Notes: generated by a model not told the origin, from the sequence alone. 64,000 nucleotides of DNA from Calidifontibacillus erzurumensis (GCF_013303125.1 NZ_JABTTE010000003.1:1-64000), one strand, 5' to 3'; positions 30,573 through 39,301 are shown, numbered from the stretch's first letter. A program made the numbers and translations.

Positions 30573-30630
30573 AAAATGCCCCTTTCTTTGGTATTATTAG
30601 TGACTTTGCCAAAGAAAGGAGCTTTATTTT
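30573..30630. terminator. intrinsic terminator downstream of cobT
   Basis: CCTTTCTTTGG (30581-30591) pairs with CCAAAGAAAGG (30609-30619). A T run follows on both strands (ATTTTTTTAG leftward, TTTATTTTTTT rightward), so it can act in both directions. Confidence 0.85.
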
Positions 30631-30657
30631 TTTGTATTAATTTAGTTATTTCTAAAT

Positions 30658-31704
30658 CTATTTTAATTCTTTAGAGATGTTTGCTGAAGAAAAGGTTGCC
30701 ATTTCTTTTGTCATTAAAGTTGCAGATTGTAAAATTGGAAATGCAACAGCTGCCCCTGTTCCTTCACCTAATCTTAAACCGAGATCAAGGATTGGGGATT
30801 TACCTAGTAGTCGAATCGCTGTTTCATGACCAGGTTCAAGTGAACGATGTCCAACAAACATATAATCACTTGCAGTATTACAAATTTGTTTTGCAATTAA
30901 AGCAGCAGTGGTACAAATAAACCCGTCAACAAGAATAGGAATACGCTTAGATGCAGCTGCTAGCATTGCTCCAGCCATTGCAGAAATTTCCAAACCACCT
31001 ACTTTAGCTAAAATATCAATCGGGTCTTGATGATTCGGTTTCCGCTCTAATAATGCCTTTTCAATGACACGTTGCTTATGCTTCAGTTTCTCATCAGTTA
31101 TTCCAGTACCACGTCCAACAAGCCCATCAATGTTGCCTCCATTTAATACGGCTAATATAGCGCTGCTGGTTGTCGTATTGCCAATACCCATTTCCCCTAA
31201 AATTAAACATTTAATGCCTTTTTCAATCATTTTTTCTGCCTGTTCATAACCAACGGCTATTGCTTGTTCTGCCTCTTTTCTAGTCATTGCATCAGTCTCA
31301 CAAAAATTAGCCGTTCCATAGCGAACTTTTCTGTTCACAAGTCCTTCAGCGTTAATATCTTCGGCTACTCCTACGTCAACAATTTCAAAGTGGGCTCCTA
31401 TTTGCCTGCTAAAAACATTAATAGCAGCCCCACCATGAATAAAGTTCAAAACCATTTGTTTTGTGACCTCTTGAGGAAAAGCAGAAACCCCTTCTTTAAC
31501 AACTCCATGATCGGCAGCAAAGACAATCACTCCCGGAGGTGTAACAACAGGAAAGGTTTCTCCGGTCATTTCCGCAAGTTCAACTGCTATTTCTTCGAGT
31601 CTTCCAAGGCTACCAATAGGTTTTGTTAACGTGTCAACATATGCCTTCACAGATTCTCCGACTTGTTTATTTTTCGGTTGAATTTTTATCATTGTATGAA
31701 TCAT
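30658..31704 (-). CDS. cobT: nicotinate-nucleotide:dimethylbenzimidazole phosphoribosyltransferase
   Basis: A 348-residue CobT protein that transfers phosphoribose from nicotinate mononucleotide to the lower-ligand base during nucleotide loop assembly of cobalamin. Visible motifs are LTKPIGSLGRLEE, VFAADHGV, LGEMGIGNTTTSSA and the C-terminal RLGEGTGAA, in which Glu314 corresponds to the catalytic glutamate of Salmonella CobT. AAAGGAG six bases before the ATG at 31704 fixes the start. It is a lone cob gene under its own cobalamin riboswitch, so corrinoid salvage or the rest of the pathway must be encoded elsewhere. Confidence 0.94.
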   Translation of the reverse strand: MIHTMIKIQPKNKQVGESVKAYVDTLTKPIGSLGRLEEIAVELAEMTGETFPVVTPPGVIVFAADHGVVKEGVSAFPQEVTKQMVLNFIHGGAAINVFSRQIGAHFEIVDVGVAEDINAEGLVNRKVRYGTANFCETDAMTRKEAEQAIAVGYEQAEKMIEKGIKCLILGEMGIGNTTTSSAILAVLNGGNIDGLVGRGTGITDEKLKHKQRVIEKALLERKPNHQDPIDILAKVGGLEISAMAGAMLAAASKRIPILVDGFICTTAALIAKQICNTASDYMFVGHRSLEPGHETAIRLLGKSPILDLGLRLGEGTGAAVAFPILQSATLMTKEMATFSSANISKELK

Positions 31705-31787
31705 AAAATTCTCCTTTACTATCTTTAAATTAGTAATATTGTAGAAATAAAAAATGAAAAAGCTATACTATGTATTCTCTAAAGATC

Positions 31788-31820
31788 TAAAAAATAAAAA
31801 AACCGCCCATTCTTTGGCGG
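31788..31820 (-). terminator. riboswitch-controlled terminator upstream of cobT
   Basis: On the minus strand CCGCC-AAAGAATG-GGCGG is followed by TTTTTTTATTTTTT. It stands between the cobalamin aptamer and cobT, so it is the expression platform that should form when cobalamin is bound. Confidence 0.88.
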
Positions 31821-31911
31821 AGGAAATGAACTTAAAGACAATTAACAATATCATCATTGTCAGCATTTCATTTCAATCCCTCACCTCCCGAAGAAACTGA
31901 AACTTTTGAAT

Positions 31912-32087
31912 CTAAGACAGGTCTCCTGACTCGTGCATCTTCCTACTTTAAGTCCTTCCCATATAAAGATTTATAAAAAATGAACCTTTATACAGTGGTA
32001 TCGTACTTATTTCGTTCGCACTCACAGTTGCGGGGACAGTTCTGGAATTTCACCAGATTCCCTATTAAGCCATTAATGGCATCTTAG
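31912..32087 (-). ncRNA. cobalamin (B12) riboswitch
   Basis: The minus strand carries the adenosylcobalamin aptamer signatures: GGTGAAATTCCAGAACTGTC, CCCGCAACTGTGAGTGCGA, CCACTG, GGGAAGG and the B12-box region GCACGAGTCAGGAGACCTG. CTAAGA (minus 32087-32082) and TCTTAG (minus 31917-31912) can close the P1 stem and set the limits. A terminator and cobT follow, predicting loss of cobT transcription at high cobalamin. Confidence 0.93.
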
Positions 32088-32207
32088 TTCCTTATTGTAT
32101 TCAATTGTTAACGGTATTATATTAAATGAAAATTCTTTATTTTTCAATAAAATTTTAAATTATTTTAAAATTACATTCAAATATATGTTAATTTTATTAG
32201 TTTTGTT

Positions 32208-32240
32208 TTAAAAAAAAGAGCCTAATCGAAATAGGCTCAA
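32208..32240 (-). terminator. intrinsic terminator of the DUF1292 gene
   Basis: GAGCCTA/TAGGCTC stem (32218-32224 with 32232-32238) that overlaps the stop codon, followed on the minus strand by eight T. Confidence 0.85.
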
Positions 32241-32506
32241 TCTTCATCCTTAAAAAATTCATCGAAAACTTTTGAAACTTTATTAAATTCCTCTTGACTT
32301 CCAATGGGAGCTAATTCCCCGTTTTCTTCAACTTTTAAAAAATAAATATCTATATCATCTTCAGTTTCAGATTGAATATCATCGACTAATCCCACCGCAA
32401 TATATTGTCTGTCATTAATTGTAGCTGTTGCTAGCACTTCAACTTCGTCTTCTTGATCTTTTTCATCTATTATTGTAAAAATTTCCCCAACTTCAAGTTT
32501 TTCCAT
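32237..32506 (-). CDS. DUF1292 family protein
   Basis: An 89-residue strongly acidic protein of the DUF1292 (YrzB-like) family. The conserved pattern is an N-terminal ‘EIFTIIDEKDQEDEVEVLAT’ segment, a central IAVGLVDD and a C-terminal IGSQEEFNKVSKVFDEF. Function is unknown in the family. It stands alone; its terminator overlaps the stop codon. Confidence 0.87.
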   Translation of the reverse strand: MEKLEVGEIFTIIDEKDQEDEVEVLATATINDRQYIAVGLVDDIQSETEDDIDIYFLKVEENGELAPIGSQEEFNKVSKVFDEFFKDED

Positions 32507-32732
32507 TAGTCTATCTCCTTTTTTAAATGTATAATATCCTTCTATTTAATCACAAGTTTCTATAAATTGTCTATTCTTATTTTAACTCTCTAGGTGACCC
32601 TTAACTTCTGTTAGTAACACAATTTTGAGACCAATCCATATTTTTGCTTTTTCTGCTTAAGTTTTATTAAGGAGGAATTCTTTCTATTTCAAATATTACC
32701 TTTAAAAGCCCCCTTTACTTTTTATAACTTTT

Positions 32733-32867
32733 TTATTCCTTTTCATCATAAGCAATTAATACGATGTTTTCATTTTTTTCCTGGCTAAGTTCTTTTTCGA
32801 GCCTTTGAATTTTTTGGAGTTGACCCTCAGATAAATTTGCTATCGGATAATTTTTTTGTAGAGTCAT
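32733..32867 (-). CDS. small conserved-looking protein, 44 residues
   Basis: ATG at 32867 follows GGAGTAGGGTAAAG, an AGGAG-type site at workable distance, and the frame runs to TAA at 32733. The product begins MTLQKNYPIANLSEGQLQKI, continues with a charged helix (RLEKELSQEK) and ends ENIVLIAYDEKE. Codon content and the amphipathic pattern look like a genuine small protein. I do not recognise a named family and infer no function. It lies alone in a 585-bp gap between the DUF1292 gene and the divergent DUF3231 gene. Confidence 0.65.
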   Translation of the reverse strand: MTLQKNYPIANLSEGQLQKIQRLEKELSQEKNENIVLIAYDEKE

Positions 32868-33019
32868 CTTTACCCTACTCCTTTCATAACTTGTTTTTTA
32901 AAGTTTTTTCATTCCAATTTGTCTTTATGCGCTATTTATTTTTTTCGCATTTTCTGGATGCTATTACTGAAATTTGAATTGATAATCTCTATGTAAGATG
33001 AAAATACTATCTCATGTAA

Positions 33020-33049
33020 TGCTTATGAATTTGTTTTATAAGCATATAG
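33020..33049 (+). promoter_or_regulatory. candidate sigma-G type promoter of the DUF3231 gene
   Basis: TGCTTA (33020-33025) and CATATAG (33043-33049) are 17 bases apart, close to the forespore sigma-G pattern TGMATA-N17-CATAMTA. It lies 44 bases upstream of the start codon. Support is by consensus only. Confidence 0.35.
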
Positions 33050-33092
33050 GAATTCCAAACAAAATTTAGCAAAAGAAGTAAGGAGTGTTTTT

Positions 33093-33608
33093 ATGGGAAT
33101 CTTAAGTGGAAATCCACATGAAGAACCAATGCATTATGGAGAAGTGTTCTCAACTTGGTCATTTTTGCTTACAACAAAACAAGCGAAGGCTGATTACCAA
33201 ACAAAATTGAATCATGCTGGTGATGATGATTTAAGAAAATTATTAGAAGAATGTATTGAACAATGCGAAAATGAGGAAAAACAAATTGAAACCCTCTTAA
33301 AAGAAAACGGGATCGGTCTTCCACCAACACCGCCGGAAAGACCGAAAGCTTGTACTGAGGATATACCAGCTGGCGCAAGATATTCAGATCCTGAAATTGC
33401 GGCCTTTGTTTCCGCAACACTAGGAGCAGGTTTAGTTGCATGCAGTGGAATCATGGCCCAATGTATTCGTGAAGACATTGGGATGATGTTTGGGCAGTTC
33501 CATACACAAAAAGCAGCAATTGCACTGAAAGCCTTAAGGTTAAATAAAGAAAAAGGCTGGTTAATCCCACCCCCACTTCATAAAACTAAAGAGGCCGTTT
33601 GTGTATAG
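33093..33608 (+). CDS. DUF3231 family protein (CotF-like helical bundle)
   Basis: A 171-residue DUF3231 protein. The N-terminal EPMHYGEVFSTWSFLLTTKQ and the central LLKENGIGLPPTPPERP proline segment are characteristic; the C-terminal half has GAGLVACSGIMAQCIREDIGMMFGQFH and a WLIPPP ending. The family is built from ferritin-like helical halves and is found in spore formers, with several members associated with spores. GTAAGGAGTG precedes the ATG. Exact role unknown. Confidence 0.87.
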   Translation: MGILSGNPHEEPMHYGEVFSTWSFLLTTKQAKADYQTKLNHAGDDDLRKLLEECIEQCENEEKQIETLLKENGIGLPPTPPERPKACTEDIPAGARYSDPEIAAFVSATLGAGLVACSGIMAQCIREDIGMMFGQFHTQKAAIALKALRLNKEKGWLIPPPLHKTKEAVCV

Positions 33609-33619
33609 TAATATTAAGA

Positions 33620-33656
33620 TGAAGAGCCCTTGAAATAAGGGCTCTGTTGTTTATTA
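33620..33656 (+). terminator. terminator of the DUF3231 gene
   Basis: AGAGCCCTT (33623-33631) pairs with AAGGGCTCT (33637-33645) across five bases. The following TGTTGTTTATT is a moderate U tract. Confidence 0.75.
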
Positions 33657-33671
33657 TAAGAAACACAACTA

Positions 33672-34901
33672 TTATGACAAGATTCGCTTTTCACCTGTAA
33701 TCGCTTGTATCGGTTCAATGTTTTGTGTGAATTCTAAGGTACCGACATATTCTCCGTTTTCATCACGTACTGCAAAATAACGGATATAGACATATTTATC
33801 ACGGAATTTAATCCAAAAATCTTCTGAGTCTTTTTTGCCGGATTTGAAGTCTGCTAATAGTTCTTCTACAACATGCACACTTCTTGGAGGATGGCAATTT
33901 TGTACAGTGCGCCCAATAACAGCTTTTGTCCGCACAAAGATCCGTTCTTTTCCATGAGAGAAGTAGCGAACAACATCATCTTTATCAATAAAAGTAATAT
34001 CAATAGGCAAGTGATTTAACATTAATTCAAGCTGTTTTAAAGATAAAATACCTGTTTCCATTTTAATATAACCATCAGAAATTGTTTTTTCATCAATCGT
34101 ATTTCGTTCTGGCTTCCATTCAGCCGCTGGTTCTGTTAAACAAAAGCCTATTTCATCACTCTCATGGGCAATTTTCACCCACTCATCTTCTGTAAAATTC
34201 ATTAAACACATTGGAAAGAGAATGTTTTCTTCCCGGTAAATCATATCATTGACTTCTTTAATACAATAATTGATTGCATGGATGACTGCACTTTTATCGC
34301 CATTGTATTCCATTAATTTTTTTCTAGTTTCTTTAATGGCGTCACGAATAAAATCATCAATGCGCCACATATTTGTACTCGGACCGTAAATACCGTACCT
34401 TTCTAAATATGGAAAAATTAAATTTTCTTTGCGACTGTAATGTTTATCAATATCCAACAATAGATTACAATCTTCCAATAGTTTATACACATTTTCTTCT
34501 GAGTCGTCTTCTGCAAAGTGAGCTAAATGTTTTGACATTTCTTCTAACAGCCTTTCAATTGCACGATTTTCAAGTTTGAATGTATGAACGGGATGTCCAG
34601 GTTCATCCTCAGGATTTTTCGGAAGTTCAATTTCTTCTACCGACCCTTTTAAAATTTCGGTATGGAGCGAATAAATACGTTTCACATCATCAAGAGACAT
34701 TCCGTTTTTTTGTGAAAAGTCATGTTGAAGTTTTGACATTTCCTCCACAGTGACTTTACCAATTTCTTTCGAAAATTTTGCTTTTACATCTTCAATATTT
34801 TTTCCACTTTGCAAATCGTCAAAGATTTCTTTTAGTTTTTCCAAACGTTCATTATTATATTCAGTCGTCTTATGTTCACGGTTGTTGATCAATTCACTCA
34901 T
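33672..34901 (-). CDS. DUF438-hemerythrin-PAS sensor protein
   Basis: A 409-residue soluble protein. Residues about 15-85 form a DUF438 domain (LKEIFDDLQSGKNIEDVKAKF). Residues about 100-250 form a hemerythrin-like HHE domain: the iron ligands are visible as HPVHTFKLEN, the ‘DKHYSRKENLIFPYLE’ motif and YREENILFPM. Residues about 290-400 form a PAS domain (PIDITFIDKDDVVRYFS). A diiron site plus PAS suggests sensing or detoxifying oxygen or nitric oxide; no output domain is present. GGAGACAGGCT precedes the ATG at 34901. An Fnr-like box lies upstream. Confidence 0.88.
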   Translation of the reverse strand: MSELINNREHKTTEYNNERLEKLKEIFDDLQSGKNIEDVKAKFSKEIGKVTVEEMSKLQHDFSQKNGMSLDDVKRIYSLHTEILKGSVEEIELPKNPEDEPGHPVHTFKLENRAIERLLEEMSKHLAHFAEDDSEENVYKLLEDCNLLLDIDKHYSRKENLIFPYLERYGIYGPSTNMWRIDDFIRDAIKETRKKLMEYNGDKSAVIHAINYCIKEVNDMIYREENILFPMCLMNFTEDEWVKIAHESDEIGFCLTEPAAEWKPERNTIDEKTISDGYIKMETGILSLKQLELMLNHLPIDITFIDKDDVVRYFSHGKERIFVRTKAVIGRTVQNCHPPRSVHVVEELLADFKSGKKDSEDFWIKFRDKYVYIRYFAVRDENGEYVGTLEFTQNIEPIQAITGEKRILS

Positions 34902-34986
34902 AGCCTGTCTCCTTTTCAGTTATTCACCTAATAACAGTGAGAACATTTCTCATAGTAGTAATGTAACATTTATATAAGTTTCTGGT

Positions 34987-35002
34987 TGTGATTGAGGTCA
35001 CT
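34987..35002. promoter_or_regulatory. candidate Fnr/CRP-type site upstream of the DUF438 gene
   Basis: TGTGA-TTGAGG-TCACT matches 9 of 10 fixed positions of the Bacillus Fnr consensus TGTGA-N6-TCACA. It is about 90 bases before the start codon of the hemerythrin-PAS gene. Its distance from a convincing -10 element is not ideal, so this is tentative. Confidence 0.4.
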
Positions 35003-35030
35003 ATGGTGAATTGAATTAAGATATTTTTAA

Positions 35031-35933
35031 TTAATTTATTGCACTGTCCTTGGCGTTAGTAGCATCATTGTAGTATTGACTCTTTATAACTTTATGAAGT
35101 TTTTCAACGATTTCAATATGCTTCTTAAGGGGCAGTCCATCGACAGACATTTCTCTTTTTTTAGTTTTCCCGTCAACAGCACCTGCCTTTAATATGACTT
35201 TTAAAAGCAGGTTTTCATCATTTGGATGATGAAGAACTAATTGTCCAGTAAGTAGTGACAAAGCAGCATTTAGCCCATATGCTCCCCAATTTGAAACACC
35301 TGCAGTAATAAGAAAGTCTACGGGAGTGATATTGGCAATCCATTTTTTTTCGATATTAGAAACTAGTTGAGCAAATAAGTTTCCCATGCCAAGTTCATTT
35401 CCACCATCCCCTATGCCAATCGTTTTGATTCCTTTCTCGCGGCCTTGAAGAAATAATGCATCAAAGCGGGCAATTGGATAAGATATTTTTTGGCCTGCCA
35501 TGTTGTAATAGTTTCCATCAAGAGCCATACCCATTTGTTCAATGGCAATTAAATGAGTGAGTGCTTGGTTGGATAAAATTGCTGGGAAAATATTTATTTC
35601 GTCCCCGGCTTTTACAGTTAAAAGTTCTCCATTTAATTGTAAAGCATTGATTGCAGCTTTAAGAATCTTTTCATTAAAAGGACTAGTCATAAACGTAACT
35701 TTACATCCTAGGTTTTCGAGGGCTTTCCCTAAAAATGCAGCCCCTAATGGGCCATCCGTTTCTCCAGTTTTCATAGTTTCAATATAAAACCCGCTAACAA
35801 TGACAACTTCTTTAGCTGTTAAAAGTGATTTTGCCGCATCTTGTAAGACATTTTGTTTTGCAAAAGGAAGAATGTTTCTATTTCCTGCATCTTCTTTTAT
35901 TATTTTTTCTATATCACGAAAAATTTTCGTCAA
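35031..35933 (-). CDS. DUF4392 protein, D-glutamate cyclase-type
   Basis: About 300 residues of the DUF4392 (glutamate cyclase C-terminal domain) family. Conserved segments are VVIVSGFYIETMKTGETDGPLGA, the IGIGDGGNELGMGN motif, and ‘ITAGVSNWGAYGLNAALSLL’. In the mammalian D-glutamate cyclase this domain follows a DUF1445 domain in one polypeptide; here DUF1445 is a separate gene at 45028. The reaction would be cyclisation of D-glutamate to 5-oxo-D-proline; this is inferred from the family. AAGAAGGTGA ends five bases before TTG 35933, which is chosen over GTG 35942. It is divergent from a LysR gene. Confidence 0.8.
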   Translation of the reverse strand: MTKIFRDIEKIIKEDAGNRNILPFAKQNVLQDAAKSLLTAKEVVIVSGFYIETMKTGETDGPLGAAFLGKALENLGCKVTFMTSPFNEKILKAAINALQLNGELLTVKAGDEINIFPAILSNQALTHLIAIEQMGMALDGNYYNMAGQKISYPIARFDALFLQGREKGIKTIGIGDGGNELGMGNLFAQLVSNIEKKWIANITPVDFLITAGVSNWGAYGLNAALSLLTGQLVLHHPNDENLLLKVILKAGAVDGKTKKREMSVDGLPLKKHIEIVEKLHKVIKSQYYNDATNAKDSAIN

Positions 35934-36008
35934 TTCAATCACCTTCTTTAATTTAGCACCTGTTTTTGAAATAATAGTGTTTGATATGTAATAAATTGGA
36001 GGTTTGGC

Positions 36009-36887
36009 ATGAACATTAATAATATAGAAGCTTTTGTTTATGTTTTTCTCTTTGGCAGTGTTAATCGGGCAGCAGAAGCACTATATCTGACACAGCCGAC
36101 GGTCACAGCTAGAATTCAAACATTAGAGCGAGAATTAGGCGCCCAATTATTTAACAGGGATGGTAAGCAACTGACTTTATCTGATAAAGGCAAGCAGTTT
36201 CTGCCCTATGCCCAAAAAATTTTACAAACATATCAGGAAGCAAAAATTCATTTACAAAAGACGCCAATTGTGAAAAGAGAACTTACTTTTGCATGCGTTC
36301 CATCTGTATCGACACATTTGCTTCCAAACATCCTTGTTCAGTTTCAAAAGCAGTTTTCAGATGTTTCTATGCGAATTTTTACTGGCCATTCTAGTGAAGT
36401 GCTTGAAAAAGTTCTTAATAAAGAAGTAGAATTCGGTATCGTTCGTACTGTTACCCATCCGAATATCGATTCATTTCTTTTTCATGCAGATCCTATTGAG
36501 CTTTTTGTTTATCCAGGACATCCATTAATAAAGCAAGAAAATGTGCGCCTTCATGATGTATATCGTGAACCGCTCATATTTTTCGAACACGGATCGCTCG
36601 ACTATTTCATGATTTATAGTTTATTTGAAACAATGCATCTTAATCCAAATGTGATCTTGGAAGTTGATAGCATGGAGACCGCAAAAAAAATGGTCATGGC
36701 CGGCATCGGCATTAGCTTTCTTCCTAAATCTTGCGCTCAAAATGAAGTAAAGGAAAAACATCTGTTTCAGATTCCTATCAAAGATAAACCGCCACTCGCC
36801 CGTGATATCAGACTTATATATTTAAAAGGAGAAGATCGAAGTCCGTTCCTTTCCTTTTTTATGAATGGAGGTAATGCTTTTATTTAA
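36009..36887 (+). CDS. LysR family transcriptional regulator
   Basis: A 292-residue LysR-type regulator: N-terminal winged helix-turn-helix (VNRAAEALYLTQPTVTARIQTLERELGAQLFNR, residues about 17-49) and a periplasmic-binding-like effector domain. ATG 36009 follows TGGAGGTTTGGC. It is divergently oriented to the DUF4392 gene, separated by 75 bases, so it probably controls that gene; the effector could be a D-amino acid or oxoproline, which is inference. Confidence 0.92.
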   Translation: MNINNIEAFVYVFLFGSVNRAAEALYLTQPTVTARIQTLERELGAQLFNRDGKQLTLSDKGKQFLPYAQKILQTYQEAKIHLQKTPIVKRELTFACVPSVSTHLLPNILVQFQKQFSDVSMRIFTGHSSEVLEKVLNKEVEFGIVRTVTHPNIDSFLFHADPIELFVYPGHPLIKQENVRLHDVYREPLIFFEHGSLDYFMIYSLFETMHLNPNVILEVDSMETAKKMVMAGIGISFLPKSCAQNEVKEKHLFQIPIKDKPPLARDIRLIYLKGEDRSPFLSFFMNGGNAFI

Positions 36888-37117
36888 AAAAAGAAGATGT
36901 ATTAAATATAGCATCCTTATTTCAATCCAGCTAATTGGTATTTTTAATATACATATAAAAATTATTTATAATAAAAAGTCATGTGATTTAAACTAAATCA
37001 GATAGGAAAATAATAAATCTTATTTTCTGTTTAAAATTCGGTGAATCCTTGCAACAAGTAGATGCAGAAAAAATTTTTTCAAAGATAAAATGTTGATACA
37101 AATCAAAATAGATGAAA

Positions 37118-37168
37118 ATTAAAAAGCAAGTGATGAATCAAAACCTTTTCCATCACTTGCTTTTTTTA
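37118..37168. terminator. bidirectional terminator between lysR and doxX genes
   Basis: A perfect 13-bp stem AAAGCAAGTGATG (37123-37135) / CATCACTTGCTTT (37151-37163) flanked by T runs on both strands. The remaining bases from 36888 to it are AT-rich without recognised features. Confidence 0.88.
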
Positions 37169-37197
37169 GGGCTTTTATTTCATTATTCTATTTTCTG

Positions 37198-37617
37198 TTA
37201 TGCAGCTTTACTATTTTGATTTTGGGATTTAAAGAAGATTTGATCAAGTGCATATAATTTACTTCCGTTTATTAAAATAAATATAGCCATTACCAAGAGA
37301 GCTAAATCTAATTCATAACCAGCTCCTTGACCATTACCTAAGAAACCGGCAGCAAGTTTCACTTTAAATGTTGCACCAATCATAATTAATGCAAGAAGTG
37401 CTGATACAATTCTCGTACCAAGTCCAAGAATTAAAGCAATTCCCCCTGCAAGTTCAATAAAACTAACAACATAAGCTAAAAAGCTTGGTAATCCAATACT
37501 AGTAAACCATCCAGCAATATTTTCAATTCCAACTTGAAATTTGGCTAGTCCATGCATAAAGAAAGTAAATCCTAAAAATACTCGTAACAACAATGTTCCA
37601 ACTTCATATTTATTCAT
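37198..37617 (-). CDS. DoxX family membrane protein
   Basis: A 139-residue membrane protein with four hydrophobic helices. Typical DoxX features are LLLRVFLGFTFFMHGLAKF at the N-terminus, GGIALILGLGTRIVSALLALIMIGA in the middle and a C-terminal ALLVMAIFILING. GGAGG nine bases before ATG 37617 decides the start; the longer frame from 37677 is an upstream extension. It follows the extradiol dioxygenase gene by 60 bases and is probably cotranscribed with it. Confidence 0.87.
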   Translation of the reverse strand: MNKYEVGTLLLRVFLGFTFFMHGLAKFQVGIENIAGWFTSIGLPSFLAYVVSFIELAGGIALILGLGTRIVSALLALIMIGATFKVKLAAGFLGNGQGAGYELDLALLVMAIFILINGSKLYALDQIFFKSQNQNSKAA

Positions 37618-37677
37618 TTTTGCATACCTCCAAATCCATCTTTCTTCTAATAAGTATTTATTATTATCGTTTGGCAA

Positions 37678-38463
37678 TTATGATCCAAATTGCCATACAC
37701 TATGACTTAGGTTTCCATATTGATAGCTTCGATATAGTAGTGTTGCTTTTTTCTCTTGATCAGCTGCACCCATTGCATAAAAAATTGGGATAAAATGTTC
37801 GTTCCCGAATGGTGGGACTGCCATTTCAGCATAAGGTGCTAATGTTTCATATTGAAATAGAGAATCGAGATCCCAAATCTTTAAAGAGTCACCAATCCAA
37901 TTGTCAAAATCAACAGCCCATTGGTCCTCTTTACCAAATGGATCATGCCATTTTAACTTTCTCAAATTGTGTACGGTACCGCCGCTTGCAATAATTAAAA
38001 TATCTTTTTCTCTTAATGAGGATAAGGCTGCTCCGACTTTATATTGTTCTTCCGGTGTCAATTGAGGGTTTACAGACATTGATATAACTGGAATATCTGC
38101 CTTAGGGTAAAGTAGACGCAACACAACCCAAGCTCCATGGTCTAATCCGCGCGTTTCATCAGTTCGAAAAGCAATTCCATTCTCTTTAAGTAAGTCAACA
38201 ATTTCGATAGTAAGTTTCCTATTACCAGTTGCAGGATAAACGATTTGGTACATTTCTTCAGGAAACCCGCCAAAATCATAAATGGTTTCAAACTTTTCGA
38301 CATTGCTTACTTTTTGTATAGATGAAAGCCAATGTGCTGAAAATATTACAATTCCGTTTGGTTTTGGTAAGTTTTTACCAAGTTGATTCAAAAACTGTGT
38401 ATACTCATTATTTTCAATTGCGAGTGTTGGTGATCCATGGGCAATAAATAATGATGGTATCAT
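37678..38463 (-). CDS. class III extradiol dioxygenase, DODA/YgiD-like
   Basis: A 261-residue LigB-superfamily enzyme of the 4,5-DOPA-extradiol-dioxygenase type. Metal-binding histidines are visible as His9 in FIAHGSPTLAI and His44 in IFSAHWLSS; GLDHGAWVVLR and the ‘PPFGNEHFIPIFYAMGAA’ motif complete the active site. It should open catechol-like rings; the natural substrate is unknown. AAAGGAGGGATC precedes the ATG. Divergent to an XRE-cupin regulator that may control it. Confidence 0.87.
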   Translation of the reverse strand: MIPSLFIAHGSPTLAIENNEYTQFLNQLGKNLPKPNGIVIFSAHWLSSIQKVSNVEKFETIYDFGGFPEEMYQIVYPATGNRKLTIEIVDLLKENGIAFRTDETRGLDHGAWVVLRLLYPKADIPVISMSVNPQLTPEEQYKVGAALSSLREKDILIIASGGTVHNLRKLKWHDPFGKEDQWAVDFDNWIGDSLKIWDLDSLFQYETLAPYAEMAVPPFGNEHFIPIFYAMGAADQEKKATLLYRSYQYGNLSHSVWQFGS

Positions 38464-38648
38464 AATTGATCCCTCCTTTAATTAATAAAAAAATTCTGTA
38501 CAAATTATATTGAATTTTATTTAGCTTGTATGTTTATAAATAAAAATATTTGTTTCCTATAAGATAACAAGATTGCAATAGATTGTCAACGAATTTTTTG
38601 TTAATATAGAATTAAGTTTTATATTAGAAAACATTTGGTGGTGTTTAG

Positions 38649-39188
38649 ATGGATATTGGGTCAAAAATTCGTGCGATTAGAAACCGAAAAAAAATCACAA
38701 TTGCAGAAATGTGTGAAGCCACTGGCCTTTCAAAAGGCTTTATAAGCAATGTTGAAAATAATAACACTTCCCCTTCTATCAGCACGTTAGAAACAATTGC
38801 TGAATTTTTAGGGGTTCCCTTACCTTATTTATTGTTAAAAAAAGAACAACACATGCGGGTAGTAAGGAAGGATGAGCGTACTTATTCCACCCATAACCAG
38901 TTAAAAATAGAACATATTGCCTCAAAAGATGGACTTCGATTGATGATAGCAGAATTACCTCCTGGGGCTTCAATCGGTGAGCCAAATGCACATGAAGGGA
39001 TCGAATGCCATCTAGTGTTAGAAGGAAGAGTTCTGGCAGAACAAGGGGAAGACTCATATATTGTTGAAGAAGGTGACTCATTTAGCTGGAATGCATGTGT
39101 ACCGCATTTTGTCAAAAACATAGGGGAAGAAAAAGCAGTTGTTTTGATTGCAGTTTATTCCGAGCAAGGTGAAAACAGTGGAATGTAA
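38649..39188 (+). CDS. XRE-cupin transcriptional regulator
   Basis: A 179-residue regulator. Residues 5-60 form a lambda-repressor-type helix-turn-helix (KKITIAEMCEATGLSKGFISNVENNNTSPS has the recognition helix). Residues about 95-175 form a small cupin domain (GASIGEPNAHEGIECHLVLEG and EEGDSFSWNACVPHFVKN). Such proteins sense small molecules through the cupin. It is divergent from the dioxygenase-doxX operon, with a 185-bp shared promoter region. Confidence 0.9.
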   Translation: MDIGSKIRAIRNRKKITIAEMCEATGLSKGFISNVENNNTSPSISTLETIAEFLGVPLPYLLLKKEQHMRVVRKDERTYSTHNQLKIEHIASKDGLRLMIAELPPGASIGEPNAHEGIECHLVLEGRVLAEQGEDSYIVEEGDSFSWNACVPHFVKNIGEEKAVVLIAVYSEQGENSGM

Positions 39189-39197
39189 AAATACAAG

Positions 39198-39250
39198 AAA
39201 AAAAGGGACGGTTCATAGTTGTATTTCAACTATAAAACGTCCCTTTCTAA
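39198..39250. terminator. terminator after the XRE-cupin gene
   Basis: AAAGGGACG pairs with CGTCCCTTT around an inner ATAGTTG/CAACTAT stem (about 39202-39247). It also has an A-rich 5' flank, so it can serve thiW from the other side. Confidence 0.8.
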
Positions 39251-39301
39251 ATTTAATTATTGCTTTGAAATAGGATAGGAAATTCCTAAACAGCTCCTCA
39301 A

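Noticed and set aside
32669..32690. Strong Shine-Dalgarno AAGGAGGAA on the plus strand
   Set aside because: It is followed by ATT and a 14-codon frame; no start codon at useful distance, so probably a decayed or chance site.
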